From assembly GCF_026122815.1 (NCBI RefSeq), contig NZ_JAIWQW010000001.1, positions 59,556-123,555 of the forward strand: DNA of 64,000 bases, in the 5' to 3' direction. Position 1 is the stretch's first letter. Every line of letters begins with the position of its first letter. Made by a program: the position numbers and the translations under genes. The stretch is from Buchnera aphidicola (Pemphigus obesinymphae) (GTDB lineage Bacteria > Pseudomonadota > Gammaproteobacteria > Enterobacterales > Enterobacteriaceae). The notes beneath the pieces are model-generated. The model did not search any database, was not told the DNA's origin, and saw nothing but the letters and a program-made list of their open reading frames with translations. Shown here one piece after another: positions 1 through 11,621 of this stretch.

Positions 1-523
1 AGTAAATGAATTAAAAATTTTTAACATAACCGCATCTCTATTCAATAAATCATTAAAAATTTTTTAAAAAAATAATGTTTATAAAAAATAAAAATTAATA
101 TTATTAACTAAAAAATATCACTGATTCCTTATTAATCAAAATATCCATTATATATAAAAATATTTTTATGTTAAAAAAAGTAAGTTTTTATTAAAATAAA
201 TAACATATATTAAATATGTATATTATATATATAATATACTTAATTTTAATATAAATATGTAAATACATTAATAATTTTTGTTAAAAATTATTAATGAAAA
301 TATAATCTATTTAAATTATCAAATTACAATTTGCTTTATTTGTATATATCAAATAATAATTATATTATTAAAGATTAAAAATTTAATTTTAATATCCTTT
401 TTTATAAAAAAAAATATCAATATTTCATGTTAAAATAATTCTTGATCAATAATAAAAATATTAATTTTTATTTAATTAAAAATGTTATAAATAATTTTAT
501 AGATATAAAAAAAAGGAACCAAA
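1..523. other. Gene-free AT-rich stretch upstream of ybeD
   Basis: There is no reading frame of useful length on either strand, and I see no tRNA or strong GC hairpin. The sequence is almost wholly A/T with short runs such as repeated ATATATA. The last 20 bases carry the ybeD ribosome binding site (AAGGAACC, six to eight bases before the ATG). It is probably decayed intergenic DNA containing the ybeD promoter, which I cannot place with confidence. Confidence 0.6.
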
Positions 524-787
524 ATGAAAACAAAATTAGAAAAAATGTTAAAATTTCCTTGTTCATTTACTTATAAAATAATTGGTTTGGCGAAACCAGA
601 ACTAATTGATAAAATAGTGCAAGTAATACAATTTAGATTACCTGGAGATTATATACCTCAAATAAAATCTAGCAATAAAGGTAATTATCTTTCTATTTCT
701 ATTTCAATATGTGCTAAAAATTTTTCTCAAATAGAAATTTTATACCGTGAATTAAGTCAAATTAATATAGTACGTATGGTTTTGTAA
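524..787 (+). CDS. ybeD: YbeD / DUF493 family small protein
   Basis: An 87-residue protein, the same length as E. coli YbeD and alignable throughout: N-terminal MKTKL, the segment PGDYIPQIK, GNYLSISI in the middle, and an identical C-terminal end IVRMVL. The family has a small ferredoxin-like ACT-type fold. In enterobacteria it lies between dacA and lipB, and a role linked to lipoate metabolism has been proposed, but its biochemical function is not settled. Here no lip gene follows; the next gene (cspE) is on the other strand. The start is set by a clear AAGGA motif just upstream. Confidence 0.9.
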   Translation: MKTKLEKMLKFPCSFTYKIIGLAKPELIDKIVQVIQFRLPGDYIPQIKSSNKGNYLSISISICAKNFSQIEILYRELSQINIVRMVL

Positions 788-925
788 AAATTATTTATTT
801 TTAAAATAAAAATATCCATTAATTTGATAATTTTTTAAAATTAAAAAATAAAAAGTTATCAAAAATTAAATATGCTACATAAAACCATATTAATAATAAT
901 AATTAATTTTTTTTTAAAATAAAAA

Positions 926-955
926 ATAGTGCAGTACTAAATAGCACTGCACTAT
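926..955 (-). terminator. Rho-independent terminator of cspE
   Basis: A 10-bp perfect stem (ATAGTGCAGT pairing with ACTGCACTAT, 10-nt loop) lies 40 bases after the cspE stop codon. Read on the minus strand it is followed directly by TTTTTATTTT. The GC-containing stem stands out from the AT background. Confidence 0.8.
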
Positions 956-995
956 ATAATGGAATTAAATTAATATAATGTTATTATATATTAAT

Positions 996-1205
996 TTATA
1001 AACTAATTACATTAGCAGCAGATGGTCCTTTTGCTCCCTCGGTAATTTCGAATTCAACGCTTTGACCTTCAGTCAAAGTTTTAAATCCGTTGCTTTGGAT
1101 AGCTGAAAAATGAACAAATACATCTTTGCTTCCATCTTCAGGAGTAATGAAACCAAAACCTTTAGATTCATTAAACCACTTAACATTACCTTTAATCTTG
1201 GACAT
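996..1205 (-). CDS. cspE: Cold-shock-family RNA chaperone CspE
   Basis: A 69-residue single cold-shock domain, full length. It is nearly identical to E. coli CspE (starts [20 protein letters not shown]; CspC starts MAKIKGQ), so cspE is preferred over cspC. The RNA-binding motifs RNP1 (KGFGFI, about residues 15-20) and RNP2 (VFVHF, about 29-33) are intact. The protein binds single-stranded nucleic acid, melts RNA structure and acts as an antiterminator in E. coli. An AAAGG ribosome site lies 7-8 bases before the ATG. It is monocistronic: its own terminator lies downstream and two short hairpins sit in the upstream leader. The neighbouring 5S/23S operon runs the same way. Confidence 0.95.
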   Translation of the reverse strand: MSKIKGNVKWFNESKGFGFITPEDGSKDVFVHFSAIQSNGFKTLTEGQSVEFEITEGAKGPSAANVISL

Positions 1206-1233
1206 CTACATTACCTTTACATGAAAATAAAAC

Positions 1234-1293
1234 TAACTTAATACAATAAGTTAATAAAAAAATTTTAGAAGTTTTTCTATATTAATAGAAAAA
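1234..1293 (-). promoter_or_regulatory. Putative structured cspE leader (two hairpins)
   Basis: Upstream of cspE two perfect AT-rich inverted repeats sit in tandem: 1234-1240 with 1247-1253 (7 bp, 6-nt loop) and 1272-1279 with 1286-1293 (8 bp, 6-nt loop). The nearer one would lie about 30 nt from the start codon in the mRNA. Long structured leaders are typical of csp genes, but these stems are weak and no promoter is certain, so a regulatory role is inference. Confidence 0.35.
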
Positions 1294-1395
1294 TTATTTT
1301 TTAAAAATGTTGCTTATTATTATAAATAACTAACTCTATTTAAAAGTACAAATAAAACTACTCATAAAAAAATATTAATTATTTTATGATAATAT

Positions 1396-1459
1396 CAGGC
1401 AACACATAAAAAACAACCAAGGATAAATGTACCCTTGGTTGTTTTTTATGTGTTGCCTG
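1396..1459 (-). terminator. Terminator of the 23S-5S operon, 27-bp perfect inverted repeat
   Basis: Positions 1396-1422 and 1433-1459 are perfect reverse complements (27 bp, 10-nt loop). The core AACCAAGG/CCTTGGTT is followed by six T on the minus strand, a classical terminator. The outer part of the stem extends into the 5S gene: the distal arm repeats the 5S 3' end including CAGGCAACA. The outer A/T tract also makes it terminator-like on the plus strand. Confidence 0.85.
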
Positions 1460-1572
1460 GTAATTTCCTACTCTCACACGGGGAAACCCCGTAATACCAT
1501 CGGCGTTGAAATGTTTCACTTCTGAGTTCGGAATGGTTTCAGGTGGTACCATAACACTATTTTTACCAGGCA
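1454..1572 (-). rRNA. rrf: 5S ribosomal RNA
   Basis: About 119 nt. On the minus strand it begins TGCCTGG and ends CCAGGCA, which pair to form 5S helix I. Internal blocks CCGAACTCAGAAGTGAAAC and CGCCGATGGTA match the enterobacterial 5S consensus. It follows the 23S gene by about 80 bp and precedes the 27-bp terminator hairpin. The exact 3' end may differ by one or two bases. Confidence 0.93.
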
Positions 1573-1650
1573 TTTTTAAAATAAAAAATGTGTTTAAATT
1601 TAGATAACAAGAACATACATAATCATTAATAAAAACACCTCTGGTGTTGT

Positions 1651-4575
<2,925 letters not shown>

Positions 4576-4726
4576 TTACAACCCACAGATGTCTTAATTA
4601 TAAGTTAATGTATGCTTGTTTTCCAAATTTTTAAAGAACTTTATTATTAATTTTATTAACTATGTCAAAAACAAATTAAGAATAACATATATATATTGTA
4701 TAGTACAGAAATAATTTTATTTTTTT

Positions 4727-4799
4727 CGTCCCCTAGGGGATTTGAACCCCTGTTGCCGCCGTGAAAGGGCGATGTCCTAGACCTCTAGACGAAAGGGAC
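4727..4799 (-). tRNA. trnE: tRNA-Glu (anticodon UUC)
   Basis: A 73-nt cloverleaf on the minus strand: acceptor GTCCCTT..GGGGAC, anticodon loop CTTTCAC with anticodon TTC, T-arm loop GTTCAAATC, discriminator G. CCA is not encoded (A-run follows). It lies about 150 bp upstream of the 23S gene, a remnant of the ancestral 16S-tRNA-Glu-23S order, and is probably co-transcribed with 23S and 5S. Confidence 0.95.
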
Positions 4800-4852
4800 T
4801 AAAAAAGTAAAAATTCAATATATAAAATATATATATTTAAAATACAATCTAT

Positions 4853-4880
4853 ATGTTACAGAATGAGATAAAAGAGTCAA
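4853..4880 (-). promoter_or_regulatory. Candidate sigma-70 promoter of the tRNA-Glu/23S/5S operon
   Basis: On the minus strand a -35 box TTGACT (4875-4880) and a -10 box TAACAT (4853-4858) are separated by 16 bp, about 55 bp upstream of tRNA-Glu. It lies in the spacer after aroE, so the rRNA operon can be transcribed independently of aroE. Assignment rests on consensus match and position. Confidence 0.5.
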
Positions 4881-4954
4881 GGTTTTTTTATTACTTTTAT
4901 CATTTTAAATAATTTTAATTATATCAAATAATCATTTTGAATTTAAAAATATTT

Positions 4955-5781
4955 TTATTTATTGTCAGTATTTAAAAAATTGATTATAGGAATCACATCA
5001 GGTAATATACCATGCCAAAGTAAGAAAGAATACGCAGCTTGACTAACTAACATACCTATTCCATTTGCAATATTTATTGCACCTAAATCTTTACATCTCG
5101 ATAAAAAAGGTGTTATTGGAGGATGATAAGACATATCATAACAATAAGTATCAGAAGCAACAATATAATCAGGTAATACAGGAGATAAACCGTATATGCC
5201 ACTGGATGTAGCATTAATGATAAGATTAATTTTTTTTTTAAAATTATCTAACGTGACAGAAGCAATTTGCCCAAAATTTTTAAATTTTTTTTCTATATCT
5301 TCTGCTTTTTTCATATCTCTATTAGTAATAAATACGTAACAACCAAACAACAATAATGGTAAAATAATACCTCTAGCTGCACCACCAGCTCCGACTACCA
5401 ATATGTTATATTTTTTTTTTACAAATTTTAATCTTTTTAAATCATTTAATATGCCTATTCCATCCGTATTCTCTCCTAATATTTTCCCATTTTTTAACAT
5501 TTTTAAGGTATTTACTGCACCAGACACTTCTGCTATTTCGGTTAATTGGTGACAAAAATTAAATGCTTTTTCTTTAAAAGGCAACGTAATGTTACCTCCT
5601 TTACCACCATGTGAAAAAAAAAACTTAACACATTTTCAATCTTACCTAAAGGCACGTGAATCGCAGAATAATGATGTTTAATACCAGTATTTTTTGAAAA
5701 TAAATCGTGAATTTTAGGTGATAGACTATGAGTTATAGGATTTCCAAACACCGAAAAAGATTTTTTTTTTATTTTAATCAT
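4955..5781 (-). pseudogene. aroE: Shikimate dehydrogenase gene with a one-base frameshift in a T10 run (possibly rescued)
   Basis: AroE reduces 3-dehydroshikimate to shikimate with NADPH. Both parts are recognisable. Residues 1-50 (FGNPITHSLSPKIHD, the shikimate-binding SLSPK) end in frame 1 at a run of ten T (plus-strand A10 at 5614-5623). The rest continues in another frame from SHGGKGGNITLPFK to the C-terminus, with catalytic Lys in LPFK, Asp in NTDG and the Rossmann motif VGAGGAARG. Restoring an eleventh T gives exactly the spacing of E. coli AroE (L-S-FFF-S-HGGKGG), so one base is missing. No other damage is visible over about 275 codons, which argues for a recent loss, a rescue by polymerase slippage, or a sequencing error. 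aroB and aroK are intact elsewhere in this window. Confidence 0.85.
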
Positions 5782-6173
5782 AATTCTATCTCTTCACTAA
5801 AAATATTAAAAAAACATGTTAATTTTAATTAACAATAAAAATATAGATCAAAATATATGTTAAAATTCATTATTATCCCCATACATTACAATGCACATAT
5901 TTCAATTTTGTAAAGAATTTGACAAAAAAATAAAAATAAAAAACATTTATTTTAGATAACATAAATAATCGGTTTTATAAAGTTATATTCTACATTTGTT
6001 CAAATAAAAATCTACCATGCAATAATATATTATCAGTTTTAACTTTTAATAAAAAATATATTCTACTTTAGAAATTAATACCTATAAAAATTATATAAAA
6101 AATATACTATATAAAAAAAGTAATTATCGGTATATTTTGATATTTTTAAAAATTTTAAAATGAAATAAAAATA
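5782..6173. other. Gene-free spacer between aroE and smg
   Basis: 392 bp with no recognisable coding sequence or strong hairpin. In E. coli yrdD and tsaC (yrdC, threonylcarbamoyl-AMP synthase) lie between aroE and smg; neither is recognisable here and the gap is too short for an intact tsaC (about 570 bp). It should also contain the aroE promoter, which I cannot assign. Confidence 0.55.
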
Positions 6174-6650
6174 TTAATGTAAAATAAATTCTTCATTGAC
6201 ATTAAATAAAATATCTTCCAGCTTGCTGTAAGCATCAATACAACTCGGTATGTTAAATAAAACCATTAATACCACCCACTTTAATTCTTCCAAATCAAAT
6301 TCTTCAATATCTAACGCCATAACACTATCTATTACTATTTCACGAGTATCTAAATTCAAAACTTGTAATTGTTCTAAAAATAATAAAAATCCTCTACAAT
6401 CGAAATTTAATCTTTGAGATTCTTCTTTGGTATAAATACGTACAGGAAATTTATCGGAAACTGAAGGTACTGAAAATGTTAATTCGCTCTGATAATCAAC
6501 TAATCTTTTTAACCAAATGAGAGCATTATAAATATCTTTTTTTTGAAATCCTATATCCATCAAATCACTCGCTAATTTATCATGATCTATAAAAATTTCT
6601 ATTTCATTATGAATATATGTTTCAAATAAGTATATTAATACGTCAAACAT
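6174..6650 (-). CDS. smg: Smg / DUF494 family protein
   Basis: 158 residues, the normal length for Smg. It begins [19 protein letters not shown] and contains [14 protein letters not shown] and [21 protein letters not shown], both characteristic of the DUF494 family. Molecular function is not established. In enterobacteria it sits in the def-dprA-smg-tsaC-aroE neighbourhood; here dprA (towards def) and tsaC (towards aroE) have been replaced by non-coding spacers. It diverges from def-fmt across 465 bp. Confidence 0.88.
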   Translation of the reverse strand: MFDVLIYLFETYIHNEIEIFIDHDKLASDLMDIGFQKKDIYNALIWLKRLVDYQSELTFSVPSVSDKFPVRIYTKEESQRLNFDCRGFLLFLEQLQVLNLDTREIVIDSVMALDIEEFDLEELKWVVLMVLFNIPSCIDAYSKLEDILFNVNEEFILH

Positions 6651-7115
6651 TGTATCCCCGAAAAAATTGGTTTTTAAAAAATTTAAAATAATATTAATAT
6701 CTGAATATTAATTTAAAAATGTTGAATAATTATTATTGCTAAAGTACACATAATAAAATAATTTGTATATAAACATTTAATAAAAAAAACATTTTTACTA
6801 AAATTAAAAATTTTATTTCAAAAATTGTTTTTAACGATACTCCACATTTTTTGTAGAAATATTATACTTTATATAATATATTTTATATAGTAAAATACTG
6901 AAAATTATATATATAATATATAACTCCCTAAAATATAAAAAATACTATTATTAAGTTTTATATTCATAAAAAAATGTAATATTTATATAAACTCTTAACA
7001 TAAATTATAAATATTAAAAAATATTATTTATAAAAATATGGTATTCTTATATACCAATTAATAAAAAAAGATTATAACATAATAAAATTACATAAAAATT
7101 AATATATAAAATTAT
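6651..7115. other. Divergent spacer between smg and def
   Basis: 465 bp, extremely AT-rich, with no reading frame of note. E. coli has dprA here. It must hold the divergent promoters of smg and def; many TATAAT-like strings occur, so no single one can be chosen. No Shine-Dalgarno motif is visible just before the def ATG. Confidence 0.5.
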
Positions 7116-7649
7116 ATGACTATTTTAAAAATACTACAATATCCAGATAAAAATTTAAGGATTACTGCTAAACCTGTCAAAGAAATAAATAATAATATCC
7201 GAAATATAGTAAATGATATGTTCGAAACTATGTATTCAGAAGAAGGAATAGGATTAGCAGCAACACAAGTTGACATTCCTTTACAAATAATTGTTATTAG
7301 TAATATTCACAATTATAACAAACCTTTAGTTTTAATTAATCCTGAAATAATAAGTACTAGTGGCGAAAAAAAAGCAGAAGAAGGATGTTTATCTATTCCT
7401 AAACAACGTGCGATCATTACACGATATGAATACATAAAAATAAATTACTTAGACTATTTTGGAGAAAAAAAAGAAATAAAAACAAATTCTCTTTTGTCTA
7501 TATGTATTCAACATGAAATGGACCATCTTATAGGAAAACTATTTATAGATCATTTATCATTATTAAAACAAAAAAATATACGCAAAAAAATAAAAAAAAT
7601 GGCAAAAAAAAATGATTTATTACTCAAAAAAAAATATAAAAAAAAATAA
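7116..7649 (+). CDS. def: Peptide deformylase
   Basis: 177 residues (E. coli 169). It removes the N-terminal formyl group from nascent proteins. All three metal-site motifs are present: GIGLAATQ (44-51), EGCLSIP with metal-binding Cys91, and QHEMDHL with His133, catalytic Glu134 and His137. The C-terminus is a lysine-rich tail ([14 protein letters not shown]) encoded by nearly pure A and slightly longer than in relatives. It is paired with fmt, the formylating enzyme, whose start overlaps the def end by 38 bp. No clear ribosome site precedes the ATG. Confidence 0.95.
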   Translation: MTILKILQYPDKNLRITAKPVKEINNNIRNIVNDMFETMYSEEGIGLAATQVDIPLQIIVISNIHNYNKPLVLINPEIISTSGEKKAEEGCLSIPKQRAIITRYEYIKINYLDYFGEKKEIKTNSLLSICIQHEMDHLIGKLFIDHLSLLKQKNIRKKIKKMAKKNDLLLKKKYKKK

Positions 7650-8589
7650 GAAAATAAAAATTATCTTTGCGGGTACTCCTAATTTCGCTTCTGCGCATCT
7701 ACACGCATTACTTATATCCCGACATCAAGTTGTGGCAGTATTAACAAAACCAGATTCTTATTTTAGTAGAAACAAAAAAAAAATTTTTTCTCCTGTAAAA
7801 ACATTAGCTCAACAAAATTGTATTCCCGTATTTCAACCCATTACTCTTAATAATACAGAAATACAAAATATATTAAAAAAACTAAACGCAGACATTATGT
7901 TAGTAGTAGCTTATGGCATTATACTCCCAGAGAATATATTAAATCTATTTCCGTTAGGTTGTATTAATATACATGCTTCCTTACTCCCTCGTTGGAGAGG
8001 ACCTGCACCTATTCAATGGGCTATTTTAAATGGAGATAAAAAAACTGGTATCAGTATAATTAAAATGGATAAAGGCATCGATACAGGTAAAATATTATAT
8101 TCTACAAGCTGCTCTATTTCTCTAAATGACACTTATTCTAGTTTAGAAAAAAAATTAATTAAAATTGGAATACAAACAATACTAATTGTATTAAATCAAT
8201 ACTTCTTAAATACTTATAAATACACTATACAAGACAACATATCTGTTACCTATGCAAATAAAATAAAAAAAGAACAAGGAAAATTAAATTGGAACAACCA
8301 CGCTATAAAATTAGAAAGATCAATTCGAGCCTTTAATCCCTGGCCAACAGCATTTTTTATCATTCATAATAAATTGATTAAAGTTTGGGAAGCTAACGTA
8401 ATTTATAATTCAAACAAAAAAAAAGCAGGAGAAATTATATTAGCTAACAAAAATGGAATTCAAATCAACACCAAAAATGGAATATTAAATATCACAAAAT
8501 TACAAATATCTGGAAAAAAAATAATGTCAGTACTAGATTTTCTTAATTCCAAAAAAGAATGGTTCGTACCAGGGAAAGTATTAAATTAA
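7612..8589 (+). CDS. fmt: Methionyl-tRNA formyltransferase
   Basis: 325 residues (E. coli 315). It transfers formyl from 10-formyl-THF to initiator Met-tRNA. Conserved segments: [18 protein letters not shown] at the N-terminus, [18 protein letters not shown] around the folate/catalytic site (Asn and His), GIDTGKILY with the catalytic Asp, and [11 protein letters not shown] in the C-terminal domain. The ATG at 7612 lies inside def and adds a lysine-rich N-terminal leader of about 12 residues; it is the only standard start before the conserved region. An in-frame A10 run (7774-7783) encodes NKKKIF. Converges with trkA. Confidence 0.93.
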   Translation: MIYYSKKNIKKNKKIKIIFAGTPNFASAHLHALLISRHQVVAVLTKPDSYFSRNKKKIFSPVKTLAQQNCIPVFQPITLNNTEIQNILKKLNADIMLVVAYGIILPENILNLFPLGCINIHASLLPRWRGPAPIQWAILNGDKKTGISIIKMDKGIDTGKILYSTSCSISLNDTYSSLEKKLIKIGIQTILIVLNQYFLNTYKYTIQDNISVTYANKIKKEQGKLNWNNHAIKLERSIRAFNPWPTAFFIIHNKLIKVWEANVIYNSNKKKAGEIILANKNGIQINTKNGILNITKLQISGKKIMSVLDFLNSKKEWFVPGKVLN

Positions 8590-8651
8590 TGATTTAATTA
8601 ATCATTAAAAAAATTTAACAAAAAATCAACATTAAATAATATTAAAATACT

Positions 8652-10019
8652 TTAAAATAATTTTTCGATAACTTTAATACTGATTCTATTAGTACATAAC
8701 ATAATTATATGATCTTCTTCTTCTATCCGTATATCATCAAAATGATCAAAAATAATAAGATTGTTATATCTAATAATTGCGAAAATGATTACACCAGGTG
8801 GTAAAGTGATTTGTGATAACAAAGTACCTATAATCAAACTGGAACCATTTTTTTCCCTGACAATAATTTCAATAACTTCCATCTTACCTGTATGAAATAA
8901 AAATAAACTAATTATATTTGATGATCTAATCCGATTTAACAATTCAGACATAATAATTTCTTGAGGGAAAATAATTTCATCTACTTTTTTAGAAAAATTT
9001 ATTAGTTCAGAATAAAATTCATTTTTCACTAAAGCCAAAGATTGTTTCGATCCCATCTTTTTTGCAACTATGCTAGATATAATGTTCGTATCATCATTAT
9101 TAGTTACGGATATAAAAATATCAATTTTCCCAATATTTTCTTCGGCAAATAATCTAATGTCAGAAGCGTTACCCAACAATACTGTTGAGTATTCTAAACG
9201 TTTTGATATCATCTTGGCTCTTTTCTCATTTAATTCTAGTATCTTTATATTACATTTTCTTTCTAAAATACGGGCTATCCCAAATCCTATGTTTCCTCCA
9301 CCAACCAACATAATGTTTTTATTTGATGTTTGTTTAATATTTCTTAACTGTTTAATTAACTTCAAAAAATGTTTACTTAAACATAAAATAAAAAATTCAT
9401 CATTAAGTTTAAAAACAGTAGAATGAATAGAAAAAAATGGGATTCCATCACGAATAATAATAGGAATAAAAAAATCGATTCCAGAAATTTTATTTTTTAT
9501 ATCAACAATAGAAGAACCAACCAAACTACTATTATCAAATATTCTTAACAAAGATAAAACTACAGTATCATTAAACAAATAAATTACTTTTAATATTCCT
9601 GGATATTCTATAAAATCGATTAAATGTTTTATTATCATTTTTTCTGGATGTATAAAAAAATTAATATACTTTTGATTTTCAGGAAAAATTTTATCCTCTA
9701 TTTCTATATAATCTGTCGATTTAAGAACTGCAATACACTTTGGAATAGAAAAAAAAGAATACGCAATTTGACATGCCACTATATTCATTTCATCAGAACA
9801 AGTAGCAGAAATTAATATATCAGCTTGTTCTGCCCCTGCTTCACGCAATACTTCCAAACGTGATTCATAACCTATAACAACACGTAAGTCTAATCTGTCT
9901 TGCAATTGAAACAAAGATAATTCATTTTTATCTACTATCGTAATATCATTATTTTCAATTAGTAAGAATTCTGCTATATTAATACCAATTTGAGTAGCTC
10001 CAAGGATAATTATTCTCAT
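8652..10019 (-). CDS. trkA: Trk potassium uptake regulatory protein TrkA
   Basis: 455 residues (E. coli 458). Two RCK_N/RCK_C units can be seen: an N-terminal Rossmann motif IILGATQIG with NDITIVDKN, then LREAGAEQADILIS; and a second motif MLVGGGNIGFGIARILE from about residue 236 followed by GNASD and SVTNNDDTNI. TrkA is the cytosolic NAD-binding subunit that gates the membrane channels TrkH/TrkG. No trkH or trkG lies in this window. In E. coli trkA runs in the same direction as def-fmt-rsmB; here it faces fmt and follows rplQ on the minus strand, so it is inverted. The frame is fully open, suggesting that it is still used. Confidence 0.93.
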   Translation of the reverse strand: MRIIILGATQIGINIAEFLLIENNDITIVDKNELSLFQLQDRLDLRVVIGYESRLEVLREAGAEQADILISATCSDEMNIVACQIAYSFFSIPKCIAVLKSTDYIEIEDKIFPENQKYINFFIHPEKMIIKHLIDFIEYPGILKVIYLFNDTVVLSLLRIFDNSSLVGSSIVDIKNKISGIDFFIPIIIRDGIPFFSIHSTVFKLNDEFFILCLSKHFLKLIKQLRNIKQTSNKNIMLVGGGNIGFGIARILERKCNIKILELNEKRAKMISKRLEYSTVLLGNASDIRLFAEENIGKIDIFISVTNNDDTNIISSIVAKKMGSKQSLALVKNEFYSELINFSKKVDEIIFPQEIIMSELLNRIRSSNIISLFLFHTGKMEVIEIIVREKNGSSLIIGTLLSQITLPPGVIIFAIIRYNNLIIFDHFDDIRIEEEDHIIMLCTNRISIKVIEKLF

Positions 10020-10085
10020 AATATAAAATTTATAAAAAATAATAAAATAAATAATTTATATTTTAAAAAATTATTACAAAAACAG

Positions 10086-10104
10086 AACGGCATAAAATGC
10101 CGTT
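10086..10104 (-). terminator. Terminator of the alpha ribosomal operon (after rplQ)
   Basis: A perfect 8-bp stem, AACGGCAT/ATGCCGTT with an AAA loop, 68 bp after rplQ. On the minus strand it is followed by CTGTTTTTG. It separates the ribosomal block from trkA. Confidence 0.8.
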
Positions 10105-10171
10105 TGTTATTATTAATAACCAAAAATGTCAGACATATTAAAACAAAAATTTTCTGTTTGCAATAAAAATT

Positions 10172-10561
10172 TTACTTTTTAGTTACTATTTTAGATTTTT
10201 CTTTTTTTCTATCTACAAATTGTACATATGCAATAGGTGATCTATCCCCTGCCCTAAATCCAAATTTTAATACACGAATATAACCACCTGTACGATTCAA
10301 AAAAAATGGTCCTAAATCAGTAAATAACTTATCAACCATTTCATTATTCCTGATTTTAGAAAATATAAACCTACGATTTTTAACATTATCCACTCTAGAT
10401 TTAGTGATTAATGGTTCTATTATTCTACGCAATATCTTTGCTTTAGCTACAGTTGTTCTAATTAATTCATGATGTAATAAAGAACATATCATATTTCGAA
10501 ACATTGCCTTTATATGATTAGGACTACGATTTAATCGAAAACTAATTTTTCTATGTCGCAT
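10172..10561 (-). CDS. rplQ: 50S ribosomal protein L17
   Basis: 129 residues. It begins MRHRKISFRLNRSPNHIKAMFRNM and contains the L17 signature LRRIIEPLITKSR, then the C-terminal block FGFRAGDRSPIAYVQFVDR. L17 binds 23S rRNA near the exit tunnel. It is the last gene of the alpha operon (rpsM-rpsK-rpsD-rpoA-rplQ), 45 bp after rpoA, with a terminator following. The short basic C-terminal extension (KKEKSKIVTKK) is typical. Confidence 0.97.
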   Translation of the reverse strand: MRHRKISFRLNRSPNHIKAMFRNMICSLLHHELIRTTVAKAKILRRIIEPLITKSRVDNVKNRRFIFSKIRNNEMVDKLFTDLGPFFLNRTGGYIRVLKFGFRAGDRSPIAYVQFVDRKKEKSKIVTKK

Positions 10562-10606
10562 TATTTTATTCTCCTAATTGATATAGTATTAAAAGATAAA
10601 AATTTA

Positions 10607-11596
10607 TTAATCATCTAAAATACTTTCTGGAGGCCAGTTTTCTAAACGCATCCCTAAAGATAAATCTCTTGCTGCTAAAACATCTTTAATTTCAGTTAAA
10701 GATTTTTTACCTAAATTAGGTGTTTTCAATAATTCTATTTCAGTTTTCTGAACTAAATCGCCAATATAATGAATACTCTCAGATTTTAAACAATTAGCAG
10801 ATCGTACCGTTAATTCTAAATCATCTACAGGACGCAATAAAATAGGTGCAAATTCCGGTTTTTCTTCTATTAATTCAGGCTCACCAACATCTCGTAAATC
10901 AACAAACGCTTCTAGCTGATCAACTAAAATTGTTGCTGCCCGTCTAATAGCTTCTTCTGGATCAATTGTTCCGTTAGTTTCCATTTCTATGATTAATTTA
11001 TCTAAATCGGTACGTTGCTCTACACGAGCAGCTTCAACATTATAAACAATACGATCTACAGGGCTATAACAAGCGTCTAAAAATAATTTTCCTATAAAAC
11101 GATTATTATCTTCTAAAGATATTCTGGTAGCAACCGGTACGTACCCTCTTCCTCTTTGTACCGTAATTCTCATATTAATTACAGATTGTTCACAAGTTAA
11201 ATGACAAATAATATGTTCAGGATTGATAATTTCTATATCACTCGTATGAATTATATCTGCAGCTGTAACTACACCTATTCCTGATTTTTTTAAATTTAAT
11301 ATAATATGATCTTTACCATACATTTTTATAGCCAAACCTTTTAAATTTAATAAAATCTCAAGAACATCTTCTTGAACTCCTTCTTTTGTACTATATTCAT
11401 GTAGTATTCCATCAATTTCAACTTCTGTAACTGCACAACCTGGCATAGAAGAAAGCAATATTCTACGTAATGCATTACCTAATGTATGACCGAAGCCACG
11501 TTCTAAAGGTTCAAGAACAACCTTAGCATGCGTAGGACTAATATGTTCAATATTTACCAAACGTGGTTTTAAAAAATTAGTTACAGAACTCTGCAT
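10607..11596 (-). CDS. rpoA: RNA polymerase alpha subunit
   Basis: 329 residues, the E. coli length, when started at the ATG at 11596 ([18 protein letters not shown]), which has a GAGGA ribosome site. An upstream in-frame ATG at 11641 would add 15 unrelated residues and overlap rpsD, so it is rejected. The N-terminal domain has [20 protein letters not shown] (dimerisation and assembly). The C-terminal domain from about residue 250 keeps the DNA/activator-binding helices [10 protein letters not shown] and [17 protein letters not shown]. It nucleates core polymerase assembly and contacts UP elements and activators. Confidence 0.97.
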   Translation of the reverse strand: MQSSVTNFLKPRLVNIEHISPTHAKVVLEPLERGFGHTLGNALRRILLSSMPGCAVTEVEIDGILHEYSTKEGVQEDVLEILLNLKGLAIKMYGKDHIILNLKKSGIGVVTAADIIHTSDIEIINPEHIICHLTCEQSVINMRITVQRGRGYVPVATRISLEDNNRFIGKLFLDACYSPVDRIVYNVEAARVEQRTDLDKLIIEMETNGTIDPEEAIRRAATILVDQLEAFVDLRDVGEPELIEEKPEFAPILLRPVDDLELTVRSANCLKSESIHYIGDLVQKTEIELLKTPNLGKKSLTEIKDVLAARDLSLGMRLENWPPESILDD

Positions 11597-11621
11597 TATG
11601 TCCTCTTTTGTCATTTCAACC

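Noticed and set aside
1379..1573. 64-codon open frame over the 5S gene and terminator
   Set aside because: It lies inside 5S rRNA and its hairpin; no protein family and no ribosome site.
8586..8608. 9-bp AT-only hairpin at the fmt stop codon as terminator
   Set aside because: The stem has only one G-C pair per arm, there is no U-tract downstream on the plus strand, and on the minus strand the T-run precedes the stem. Not strong enough to call.
9070..9426. 118-codon plus-strand frame opposite trkA
   Set aside because: It mirrors a well-conserved part of TrkA; an antisense shadow without support of its own.
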